A stretch of 18,711 bases of DNA from Candidatus Atribacteria bacterium (GTDB lineage: Bacteria > Atribacterota > JS1 > SB-45 > 34-128), in assembly GCA_003451675.1 (NCBI GenBank), contig DMCY01000014.1, forward strand, positions 1-18,711, written 5' to 3'. The notes beneath the pieces were generated by a model. That model was not told the DNA's origin. It did no database searches and saw only the letters and a list, made by a program, of their open reading frames with translations. Shown here one piece after another: positions 1 to 7,325 of the stretch; position 1 is the first letter of the stretch; each line of letters starts with the position of its first letter. The translations under genes were made by a program, and so were the position numbers.

Positions 1-359
1 ATCTTCTTCAGTGCTTTTTTGTTATCTTTCCGGAAATCTGCTATTGTCTTGAAGTCAGGTTTTAGTTTCCGGATTAGCCAGATGACCTCTAAATTCCTGA
101 TGGCTTCCTGTTCCAGTCTTCGGGAGGAGCGGATGCGGTTGAGGTAGCCGTAGAGGTAGAGTTTTAACATATCTTTGGGGTGATAGGGTGGTCTGCCCAT
201 AGAGGGGGTAACTGCCCTATTAAATTGTAGGCTCTCCAGGTTGAGCTGGTTGATGTATTCATCGATTATCCGAATGGAATTATTGTCACTTACATATTCA
301 TCTATACTTTCAGGAAAGAGTATAGTCTGATTTCTATCTTCACCTTTAATATATCCCAT
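1..359 (-). CDS. IS1182-family transposase, N-terminal part (runs off the window)
   Basis: The frame opens with ATG at 359 behind an AAGGTGA ribosome site and stays open for 119 codons to the window edge. The translation begins MGYIKGEDRNQ and contains LFPESIDEYV, the MGRPPYHPKDMLKLYLYGYL block and a basic RIRSSRRLEQE stretch followed by DFKTIADFR. This is the standard N-terminal domain (DUF772 type) of IS1182/IS5-like DDE transposases; the catalytic DDE core lies beyond the left edge, so activity cannot be judged. It catalyses cut-and-paste movement of its own element. No terminal inverted repeat can be identified because only one end is visible. The small frame at 441-557 ends just upstream of it, so the element may have inserted there. 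Confidence 0.88.
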   Translation of the reverse strand, partial: MGYIKGEDRNQTILFPESIDEYVSDNNSIRIIDEYINQLNLESLQFNRAVTPSMGRPPYHPKDMLKLYLYGYLNRIRSSRRLEQEAIRNLEVIWLIRKLKPDFKTIADFRKDNKKALKK

Positions 360-396
360 AATTTCACCTTTCTTATTTATCGTATTCTATGGTTAT

Positions 397-426
397 ATTA
401 TACCATATTATGTGGTTATATGTAAG
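397..426 (-). promoter_or_regulatory. Probable promoter of the IS1182 transposase gene
   Basis: On the minus strand a perfect TATAAT (402 to 397) is preceded, 18 bases upstream, by CTTACA (426 to 421, four of six matches to TTGACA). It lies about 40 bases before the transposase ATG. The area is very AT-rich and carries the repeat GGTTATA twice (391 and 413), so a chance match is possible. Confidence 0.4.
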
Positions 427-440
427 TTAAAGTTTACTTT

Positions 441-557
441 TCACACAGTCTGACGGTTCTCTGTTTTAAAATGAAAATCTTTTTCTATTACAGAAGCAAC
501 AAATCCCTGCTCATCCGAGAGATAATAAGTAACGTCCTTCAATATTTTTTTATCCAT
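441..557 (-). CDS. Small hypothetical protein, 38 residues, possibly the stump of a gene cut by the IS1182 element
   Basis: ATG at 557 opens a frame MDKKILKDVTYYLSDEQGFV... ending in TGA at 441. Its start overlaps the stop of the frame at 550-771 in the arrangement ATGGATAA, which is typical of translationally coupled gene pairs, and a GGAAGG ribosome-like site lies about 12 bases upstream. The peptide has no motif I recognise. Its stop sits about 80 bases upstream of the transposase start, so it may be the front of a longer gene that the insertion sequence truncated, the last residues being element-derived. I cannot assign a function. Confidence 0.35.
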   Translation of the reverse strand: MDKKILKDVTYYLSDEQGFVASVIEKDFHFKTENRQTV

Positions 558-771
558 TCAAGATAACCTTCCAATCTTGATTAACACTACCTTTTCTTGA
601 TTTAATAAAAGGGTTAAACGAAGTATACGAATTTTCACCGCCTATAGATGATTTCAATCGGCTTAACTCCTCCAAAGAAACACCGGCACGCTTAAGTATA
701 AGCCCAGCGCGTTTGCGGACGGCAATAACCGTGTGAAGTTGTGAAGCCTGACCCTGTATTTCCTGTATTTC
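550..771 (-). pseudogene. Open frame without a start codon, 73 codons, upstream partner of the 441-557 frame
   Basis: The frame is open from just after a TAA (774-772) to TAA at 552-550 and reads as plausible protein (for example LILKRAGVSLEELSRLKSS and a Trp near the end), but it holds no ATG, GTG or TTG at a sensible place. It overlaps the start of the next frame by a few bases, as in a coupled operon. Its first ten codons come from the short tandem repeats at 732-771, so its true 5' part has probably been replaced. I read it as the tail of a lost gene; the family is unknown. Confidence 0.3.
732..771. repeat. Two adjoining short tandem repeats, possibly a solo end of a REP-type element
   Basis: TGTGAAGT (732-739) is followed directly by TGTGAAGC (740-747), then GACC, then CTGTATTTC twice in exact tandem (754-762 and 763-771). 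The layout, a run around ACCC beside tandemly doubled short words, resembles the patch at 3658-3706 and, loosely, the GGGGTCAAATC ends of the complete element at 17324-18366. That it is a remnant of such an element is inference only. Confidence 0.4.
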
Positions 772-826
772 TTAATATACCAAGAAACATAACTTAATAT
801 AAAAAAAACATTTTATACTCCCACAA

Positions 827-2560
827 CTATTTATTATTGAATTTATAAAGTAATTTTTCACCTTCCCTTGATATTGTTGTTCCAGAACGTCCGCGTCTAA
901 CAATTAATAAATTTAAATTATTAAGAACTTCTAATCGTAAGCGTAATTGCTGATTAGAAAACTTAATTCCTTTTTTTTCCTCGAGTAATTTTCTTAAAAC
1001 AGTTCGTCCATAAGAGGTATATTGTTTTTTCCCTTCATTAAATATTTCAAGAATAGCTATACTTTCTTCTAAGAAACCATGCTTCTCTATTTCCGAGATT
1101 AATTTATCTTCATCAATCTCATTGGAAATTTTTAGCTTGTCAACTCTCCCCCGTTTTTTAATTTTAATAAAAAAGGGTAAAGAGTTAGGTCGAATGATTT
1201 TTTCGTCCATACATGCGAGGTAAGAAATTACATTAAAAAGCTCTCGCACATTTCCAAGCCAATAATGCTGTTTTAAAATCTCTATTACATCATCAGAAAT
1301 AATTAATTTACTTCTATTTAAATGTTTTTTAAGATAGGTATTTATTAAAGCTTTGAAATCATCTTCTCGTTCTGACAAAGAAGGAAGCTTATAAATATAC
1401 GAAGATAATAAATAAAATAAATCCTTTCTGAACCTTCCTTGTTCTACTAAACTCAATAGATTATTACTGCTCGTAGTAATCATTCGCACTTTTACAGGCA
1501 AAGCCTCATTAATTTTGATGATATTATTTTCCTCAATAGCTTGAATTAATCTTCTCTGAAGATTTAACGACATTTCTCCGATTTCTTCAATGCATAAAGT
1601 TCCGCCCTCAGCCATTTCAAACAAGCTGGGATAAACTTTCTCATAATTCTCTAATCCGAATAATTCCTTTTCTAAAGTATCCATCGATCTTGCTGCGCAA
1701 TTTATATCAATATATGGGCCATTACAATATTGAGACGCATTATGTATGGCCTGGGCCATCATAGTTTTACCGGTACCTGTATCCCCAAAAATATGTACGG
1801 GCTTATCGGTTATAGCTATTTTTTTAGCAAACTCCACCGTATCTTTCATTGCTCTACTATAAGTAAAGATGTCTGCAAAGTGGTATTTCGCATTATCTTT
1901 TCCTTTTATATTTCTCAAAGATAATGAAGTAAATATTTTCTTTTGAAAATTGCTTTGTATTTTAGAGAGATAGACAAGGGATTTTATATACCTTCTTACT
2001 ATTAAAGAACGATCTTGCACTAAACCAAAGATGTCAAATAATTCGTATATTGTTTCTAAACTAATCACCCGAGGCCCGATATCAATAATATTCTTTATCC
2101 CCTTTGGTATTAAATGTTTTTCTCCCGGTGTAATTACGTAATCAATATTATCCGGAATTGGCATATCTGGGTAATAAGGATGGTAATAATGTTCGAATAC
2201 ACTTTCCTTTAGCTCTCGAATAGTTTCGTCTGTATTAATCTTCATGTCATTAACCACAAGAATATGCTTTCCTTTTGGAAGTTTTAATAATTCTTTCATA
2301 TTTACAAAATTAAGACTTCGCTTTGCCATGACGAAATGAACTCTATCAGGTAAAAAACTTTTTACTATTTGCAGGATAAATTCTCCAGACAATAGAACCA
2401 CCTCATCTGTATGAATCGATTTCATTGCAATATCTTTCACGGTTATTGCACGAATCGATAATACATCCCCAAAAATTTCTTTAATCTGATTAGAAATTAT
2501 TGTTAAATATTCTTCTTGTATTGCTATAATTACTAACTTCTTATAAGCCCTGCAAAGCAT
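827..2560 (-). CDS. AAA+ transcriptional regulator of the sigma-54 activator fold lacking the GAFTGA loop (TyrR-like)
   Basis: A 577-residue regulator. Residues 1-195 form an unrecognised N-terminal sensory region. Residues 225-465 are the AAA+ domain of enhancer-binding proteins: Walker A GDTGTGKT (259-266), Walker B region GGTLCIEEIGEM (319-330) with Glu in place of the usual first Asp, arginine finger segment RFRKDLFYLLS (376-386) and WLGNVREL (434-441). Between ELFG (299-302) and AEGG the GAFTGA motif that contacts sigma-54 is absent; about five residues are missing, as in TyrR. The C-terminus (485-577) looks like a winged helix rather than a Fis-type HTH. It starts at ATG 2560, nine bases after GGAGGTG. 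As last gene of the peptidase cluster it probably controls it, sensing an imported peptide or amino acid, perhaps at sigma-70 promoters. Confidence 0.82.
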   Translation of the reverse strand: MLCRAYKKLVIIAIQEEYLTIISNQIKEIFGDVLSIRAITVKDIAMKSIHTDEVVLLSGEFILQIVKSFLPDRVHFVMAKRSLNFVNMKELLKLPKGKHILVVNDMKINTDETIRELKESVFEHYYHPYYPDMPIPDNIDYVITPGEKHLIPKGIKNIIDIGPRVISLETIYELFDIFGLVQDRSLIVRRYIKSLVYLSKIQSNFQKKIFTSLSLRNIKGKDNAKYHFADIFTYSRAMKDTVEFAKKIAITDKPVHIFGDTGTGKTMMAQAIHNASQYCNGPYIDINCAARSMDTLEKELFGLENYEKVYPSLFEMAEGGTLCIEEIGEMSLNLQRRLIQAIEENNIIKINEALPVKVRMITTSSNNLLSLVEQGRFRKDLFYLLSSYIYKLPSLSEREDDFKALINTYLKKHLNRSKLIISDDVIEILKQHYWLGNVRELFNVISYLACMDEKIIRPNSLPFFIKIKKRGRVDKLKISNEIDEDKLISEIEKHGFLEESIAILEIFNEGKKQYTSYGRTVLRKLLEEKKGIKFSNQQLRLRLEVLNNLNLLIVRRGRSGTTISREGEKLLYKFNNK

Positions 2561-2623
2561 ATTTTTTTACACCTCCCTCTTTAATTTAATCAGTCCCCGG
2601 CTATTCTATCACTCTAATATCTA

Positions 2624-3637
2624 CTATTTAACCCCAATCAAAAGAAGTAATTTTAGAGTATTGTGGTAATCTTCAATGCTCATCATCTCTACCTGGCTGT
2701 GGGTATATTTTACCGGGACACATAAGGGAATTGAATTCAAGCCCGCTTCAAAGGCAGCAGCAGCATCAGTCGTTCCCCCGGTTACAATTTCCTGAACTTT
2801 TATTTTATTTTTTCGGACAATTCCCTTTACAAAATTCCTAAGCCTTAAAGAAGATACCCCTTTTCTATCTGCCAATCTAATTACCGGGCCTCCCCCGGTG
2901 CGGGCTGGGCTTTGATGAAAATTACCCCAGGGAAGATTACCAGCCGAGATTGTATCTAAGGTATAAACTTCATCAAATGAATTGTGAGCAGAAAAAGCTT
3001 GAGCCCCTCGTAATCCGGTCTCTTCCTGTATAGTCCATACTAAAGTTATAGTATTTTGGGGAAGATTGTGGAGAAAATTATCTAAAAGAAGTAGATTAAG
3101 GGCACATCCAACCCGGTCATCAATAGCTCTGGTAACTACATATCTTTCATCAAGTATTACAAAATCCTTCTTTAGTCTGGCAGGTAAGATTGGGACAATC
3201 CCTCTTTCTGTTGCTTCCTGATCACTTTCCACCCCTACGTCTATATATAGGTCATCCCAACTGATTAATTTATCCATCTCTTCTTTTTTTGACAAATGAG
3301 GCGGTTTAAGCCCAATTACACCCTGAACTATTCCCTGGTCAGTTAAAATCTCTACTACCCGATTATAAACACCTCTTACATCCCATCCACCTATTGGCTT
3401 AAATCTCAGGTAGCCATTTTTCTCAACATAATTAATTAAAAATCCAAGCTCATCCATATGAGCCATAAAAGCGATTTGTCTTCCCCCACTACCTATCGTG
3501 GCAGAAAGATTACCTACTTCATCCTCTTTAAAATCTACTTGAGGAAACAATTCTTTGATCTTTTCTCTTATCGACCCCTCAAAACCACTTATACCGAAAG
3601 TATTTACTAATTCCTTTAATATCTGAATTTTATCCAT
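2624..3637 (-). CDS. M42-family metallo-aminopeptidase (glutamyl/leucyl aminopeptidase, FrvX-like)
   Basis: The 337-residue protein matches the M42 (TET peptidase) family in length and in all metal ligands: H60 and D62 in MAHMDELGF, bridging D173 in AIDDRVG, catalytic E205 and E206 in QEETGLRGA, D228 in YTLDTI, and H313 in KYTHSQVE. GGTTDAAA (287-294) is the conserved loop before the last ligand. Such enzymes form dodecameric cytoplasmic complexes that trim N-terminal residues from short peptides; older annotations call them endoglucanase M. ATG at 3637 follows AAAGGAGGT at optimal spacing. It lies 78 bases after the S15-type gene and 63 before the regulator, so it would act late, on peptides brought in by the transporter. 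Substrate preference cannot be read from sequence. Confidence 0.92.
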   Translation of the reverse strand: MDKIQILKELVNTFGISGFEGSIREKIKELFPQVDFKEDEVGNLSATIGSGGRQIAFMAHMDELGFLINYVEKNGYLRFKPIGGWDVRGVYNRVVEILTDQGIVQGVIGLKPPHLSKKEEMDKLISWDDLYIDVGVESDQEATERGIVPILPARLKKDFVILDERYVVTRAIDDRVGCALNLLLLDNFLHNLPQNTITLVWTIQEETGLRGAQAFSAHNSFDEVYTLDTISAGNLPWGNFHQSPARTGGGPVIRLADRKGVSSLRLRNFVKGIVRKNKIKVQEIVTGGTTDAAAAFEAGLNSIPLCVPVKYTHSQVEMMSIEDYHNTLKLLLLIGVK

Positions 3638-3657
3638 CTTTACCTCCTTTTTCCTGT

Positions 3658-3706
3658 TTATTTAAATAAGACAAATGTAATGTCCCCTTGTCTCACCTTG
3701 TCTCAC
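3658..3706. repeat. Palindrome plus tandem 10-mers between two peptidase genes, REP-like
   Basis: A perfect 12-base palindrome TTATTTAAATAA (3658-3669) is followed by ACAAATGTAATGTCCC and then CTTGTCTCAC twice in exact tandem (3687-3696, 3697-3706). The TGTCCCC core and the overall shape recall the ends of the Y1-transposase element at 17324-18366, whose ends read GGGGTCAAATC. It occupies most of the 78-base gap between the S15-type and M42 genes and ends ten bases from the S15 stop codon. It may be a solo element end or a terminator-like structure; I cannot separate these. Confidence 0.45.
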
Positions 3707-3715
3707 TTTATAGCT

Positions 3716-5863
3716 TTATACCAGATTTCCGTATAAAATGGGTAATTTTACATAGCTTGGATATTTTTTATCAGGGTAGATTGTCTGAGTAGCAACAATC
3801 ATTTCTGTATCAGTAACAGGATCTTTATCAGTATTGTGGTTTGGAAAAGCAAGGTTTCTTGCACCGGAAGTTATTTCAACTCTTATTCTATGACCTTTCT
3901 TGAATACATTGGCTATCTTGGTTATCTTTATCTTATATTTTTCTACTTTGCCCGGTTCCAAAAGTTCTAGTTTCTCATAGGATTTACGATATCTAGCCCT
4001 CACTAATCCATCGGAAAGTCGAATAGAATTACCCTCTTCATCTACATCTGTCAACCGTACTACCCAGTCTGTATCTCTGGCACTACTGGAAGCATAGAAT
4101 TCGGCATAAACATTTCCTGCTATTGCAACTTCTTCCTTTAATGGTTGGGAAGTATAAACTAATACATCTTCCCTAATTTCAACATCTTTGTAGTTTTCAG
4201 GAACACTACACTTATTTTCAGATACATCTATCAAATATGGCGCAGGGTCCTTTGGGTCAAAAATAAAGGTGTCTGTTGGCTGTTTATCCGGGATAACTAC
4301 CTTAATAAATCCGTTACCAGAACTTGTTCTTGCATTCCCCTGACTGTGAATATATATATTCGTATATTGCACCTCTTCAGGAGGCCACCTGTTAGATGTT
4401 TTCCATTGATTCTCACCCACCAGATAATAATCTACACGAGATTCCTTCTCTACTCCATTATCCGTATCTTCCAAAAAGCGATCAAACCAACGCAAATATA
4501 GGATATCAAGGTCATACCTTATAGCATTATTACCAAATAGAACATTGTGTATGTCCCTGGTTGTATTTGCAGCATGAAGCCACGGACCGAGAATGAGTCT
4601 CTGATTATCTCTTTTGTATTTCTCGTTCATTTCCCAGGCCTCGGTCGTTCCCATTCCATCATCATCATACCAACCAGAAATAATTAGAGCAGGTACGTCT
4701 ATTTTATCCCCATAAAGGGACCAGTCTGATTTTTTCCAAAACTCATCATAATCAGGATGTTCCATCCACTGATTCCAAAAGTATACGTCTTTACCCAAAA
4801 CCTTTTTAAGGACATCTTTAATGGGTCGAATACTTAATACTTCATCCCAGTCATCCCGCATCATGGCATCCCTATTTGTCCGTTTTTCTGCCATCATAAA
4901 ACACCATGCCAACATGCCAGATACTACGGTACCACCTTTTCTTGGAATGTCAATAAACGGACTCCCTGCTGTAACAAGACTCACTATAGCCTTCAGGTGA
5001 GGGTTTCCGCTTGCTGCTGCTGCCCATTGAACAAATCCGCCGTATGAACCTCCTATCATCCCTATCCTTCCATTCGACCAGGGTTGAACTGCTATCCAGT
5101 TCAAAGTATCATCTCCATCATCCATTTCATAAAGGTTAGGCACCCATTGCCCTTCTGAATCCTCCCGTCCTCTGGTATCCTGAGTTACAAGGGCATAACC
5201 CCTTTGAACAAAACGCAGTTCAGGCTCACCCAACCTGAACCTACCATAAGGAGTTCTAACAAGTATAACAGGAACTTTGCTTCTTTCCGGCATGTCAGCA
5301 GGTAACCATACCTCTGTTGCCAGTTTTATTCCGTCTCTCATTGGAACATAAAATATTCCCTCATGCTTAATTCTATATTTAGCTTTAGACAACAGAGAGT
5401 CATTCCAGTGCTTTAGAGGGGTGAGATCTTCGTACCCCGGCTTAACAAGCATTATACAACCATCCCGTTTAGTATAAATAAACCCGATAACCTGATTATC
5501 TAATATAATTAAATCAAGGGGGAACTTTACTCTTCTCTGAGCCCAAACTTGCGCTGTCATTTTCTTATCTTTTACAAAACCATTTATTTCCATATACCGT
5601 TGATAACTGCGACCCCAGCTTAGTTCAATATTTTTACTACTCCAGTCAGTTTCCTGTAATTCATTCATGTGTTTCCATATTTCAATTAAAGGAAGTTCAT
5701 ACGTCTCATCTTTCTCTTGTAATATCTCTATAGAAGACCATTTATCGGTTTTAATATCCTTTTGCCTATGAAAAACTCCATCCTGGCTAAAAATAATATC
5801 AGCTCTATGTACTCCGGACCAGTAATAAGCAAATTTTAATTCTTTGAGCTCAGATTTTCCCAT
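3716..5863 (-). CDS. CocE/NonD-family serine hydrolase (X-Pro dipeptidyl-peptidase S15 type)
   Basis: A 715-residue protein with no signal peptide, hence cytoplasmic. Residues 165-445 are the alpha/beta-hydrolase domain: TPYGR (204-208) with the oxyanion Tyr, nucleophile Ser273 in GGSYGG, acid candidates D400-D402 in SGWYDDDG and catalytic His430 in GPWLH. Residues 450-715 form the C-terminal jelly-roll domain of PepX, with the GHRIRVEITSG stretch (657-667). The extra N-terminal 165 residues are not part of the standard fold and have no motif I know; CocE proteins are usually nearer 550-600 residues. The family includes Xaa-Pro dipeptidyl-peptidases, cocaine esterase and glutaryl acylase; in this context a peptidase or N-acyl amino acid hydrolase is likely. 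ATG at 5863 follows AAGGGG. Confidence 0.88.
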   Translation of the reverse strand: MGKSELKELKFAYYWSGVHRADIIFSQDGVFHRQKDIKTDKWSSIEILQEKDETYELPLIEIWKHMNELQETDWSSKNIELSWGRSYQRYMEINGFVKDKKMTAQVWAQRRVKFPLDLIILDNQVIGFIYTKRDGCIMLVKPGYEDLTPLKHWNDSLLSKAKYRIKHEGIFYVPMRDGIKLATEVWLPADMPERSKVPVILVRTPYGRFRLGEPELRFVQRGYALVTQDTRGREDSEGQWVPNLYEMDDGDDTLNWIAVQPWSNGRIGMIGGSYGGFVQWAAAASGNPHLKAIVSLVTAGSPFIDIPRKGGTVVSGMLAWCFMMAEKRTNRDAMMRDDWDEVLSIRPIKDVLKKVLGKDVYFWNQWMEHPDYDEFWKKSDWSLYGDKIDVPALIISGWYDDDGMGTTEAWEMNEKYKRDNQRLILGPWLHAANTTRDIHNVLFGNNAIRYDLDILYLRWFDRFLEDTDNGVEKESRVDYYLVGENQWKTSNRWPPEEVQYTNIYIHSQGNARTSSGNGFIKVVIPDKQPTDTFIFDPKDPAPYLIDVSENKCSVPENYKDVEIREDVLVYTSQPLKEEVAIAGNVYAEFYASSSARDTDWVVRLTDVDEEGNSIRLSDGLVRARYRKSYEKLELLEPGKVEKYKIKITKIANVFKKGHRIRVEITSGARNLAFPNHNTDKDPVTDTEMIVATQTIYPDKKYPSYVKLPILYGNLV

Positions 5864-6089
5864 AATTTACTTACCCCTTTCTTTTATAACTCCTCCATCG
5901 GTGATGCCCAGTCATTTTAACATTTCTTCTTTTGTGCTCCCATTGCCTTTACCTCCTTAATCAGAAGGTTTAATCTTTTCATCTCTCGCTTCTCTTTTCT
6001 CCTTTACTTCTTATTCTGAGCATATGCAATTTTCTAGCATTTACCTCGTTTTAGAAAGCATTTTACATTTCCTCAACTGAAAAATTTTT
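5864..6089 (-). other. Intergenic stretch with an orphan ribosome site and a tiny frame, possible gene remnant
   Basis: Within this 226-base gap a perfect AAGGAGGT (5958-5951) stands seven bases before ATG (5943), which opens only nine codons (MGAQKKKC, stop at 5917). In a neighbouring frame the same DNA reads EEMLK, stop, then LGITDGGVIKERGK to TAA at 5867, which looks more protein-like and is in phase with the next gene. The pattern fits a decayed small gene with one frameshift and one TGG-to-TGA change, but a chance reading or a short leader peptide for the downstream S15-type gene is possible. Nothing else is visible here. Confidence 0.3.
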
Positions 6090-7118
6090 TTATTTCAACG
6101 CTTCCTTGTAAACTCTCAAAAAATTCCCTCCAAGTATTAATTCTATTTCCTCGTGCTTATAGCCTCTTTTCATTAATTCAGCTACAAAATATTTAATCTC
6201 TTTATGACCTTTAAAGACATCAAAAGATTTGCGGGATGTTCCTTTTAATTGTTTAGTAAACATATACTTAGATAGCTGATCACAAAAATCAAAACCAAGT
6301 CCTACATGCTCTACCCCTACAAGTTTCGCAATATGGTCAACGTGATTTACCAAATGTTCTATGTTGGCATTTTTATCATCATCAGCTGTAAACTTGCTTG
6401 CAACATTGATACCAATGACTCCACCCTTAGAAGCCAATGTTTTTATCTGTTCATCGGTAAGATTTCTCATTGTACCTGACAACGCTCTACAATTAGAATG
6501 AGATGCTATAACAGGCTTTTTGGCTATCTTCATTACATCCCAGAACCCTTCGTCATTTAAGTGACTCACATCTATAAACATACCTAAGGCCTCTGCAGCT
6601 TCTATTAACTGTACCCCAAAATCTGTTATGCCTCCCCTTGTTCCTTCTCTAACCTCACTAAAATGACAGCCATCAGCTGCATAATTTCGCCTGCTCCATA
6701 CCAACCCAACAATCCTTACGCCTAATCTGTAGAAAATTCTCAACAGATTTAAATCATTGTATAATGGCTCAACCCCTTCAAAAGATAACATAATGCCTAT
6801 TTTACCTTCGTTTTTTGCTTGTATTATATCAACATAACTTTTACAGAGCATTATTTTATCGGGAGATTCATCGATTTCAGCATATAAAGCGCTCACCTGA
6901 TCAAGGGCTTTTCTTAAAGCCATCTCTGGCAAGGACTCACCGTCTATGTAAATAGATGAGACAACTACATTTAATCCACCTTCAATGAATCCGGGCAAGT
7001 AATCGGTTTCGATAACTCTTCTACGTCCATACTGCCTTTGTCTCACAACATCAAACAAAAGACCAAAATGTGCATCAATTACTGTTAGTTTTTTTAATAT
7101 ATTGTTTATTCTTTTTAT
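6090..7118 (-). CDS. M19 (renal/membrane dipeptidase family) dipeptidase with damaged start and damaged metal site
   Basis: M19 enzymes are zinc dipeptidases that also accept D-residues at the C-terminal position. Ligands visible, numbered from 7118: H17, E114 in SFEGVEPL, H186 in DVSH, H207 with R211 in ASHSNCRAL, and D277 in GFDF. Two things are wrong. The second ligand of the HxD motif is Gly19 (DAHFGLL, where relatives have HFD). And no ATG, GTG or TTG precedes that motif: the frame is open back to 7157, an AAAGGGGA site lies seven bases before ATA at 7118, and the first usable start, TTG at 7058, would remove the whole motif. I therefore place the ancestral start at 7118 (ATG turned ATA). 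The remaining 320 residues are intact with no stops, so decay would be recent; an unusual ATA start or a sequencing error are alternatives. Confidence 0.85.
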   Translation of the reverse strand: MKRINNILKKLTVIDAHFGLLFDVVRQRQYGRRRVIETDYLPGFIEGGLNVVVSSIYIDGESLPEMALRKALDQVSALYAEIDESPDKIMLCKSYVDIIQAKNEGKIGIMLSFEGVEPLYNDLNLLRIFYRLGVRIVGLVWSRRNYAADGCHFSEVREGTRGGITDFGVQLIEAAEALGMFIDVSHLNDEGFWDVMKIAKKPVIASHSNCRALSGTMRNLTDEQIKTLASKGGVIGINVASKFTADDDKNANIEHLVNHVDHIAKLVGVEHVGLGFDFCDQLSKYMFTKQLKGTSRKSFDVFKGHKEIKYFVAELMKRGYKHEEIELILGGNFLRVYKEALK

Positions 7119-7150
7119 TTTACTTCCCCTTTCAAATTTAGTATCAAAAT

Positions 7151-7294
7151 TTAAACTCTATCGCAAAAAATACAGGAATCCTTCCTGCTTATAAAACCTA
7201 TTTCTGATTTATAGTCTGGTTTTGCTTTACTGCATTCATTTCGGTGTACAATACCAGCTACTCCTTCGATATCATCATTAATAAAAATTCCCAT
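7151..7294 (-). pseudogene. N-terminal remnant of an M55 D-aminopeptidase (DppA type)
   Basis: ATG at 7294, eight bases after AGAAGGA, opens 47 codons beginning MGIFINDDIEGVAGIVHRNE and continuing to KPDYKSE before the frame drifts (SRKDSCIFCDRV) into TAA at 7151. The opening matches M55 D-aminopeptidases, which start with a strand followed by DxEG (metal ligands D8 and E10 here), GVAGVVH and, about 15 residues on, PDY. A full M55 protein has about 270 residues, so roughly four fifths is missing. B. subtilis DppA of this family sits with a dipeptide ABC transporter, exactly as here. The remnant lies between the DmpA-type gene and the damaged M19 gene. It is too short to function. Confidence 0.7.
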
Positions 7295-7325
7295 TATAAC
7301 TTCCTTCTCAAAAAATTATTTCTTC

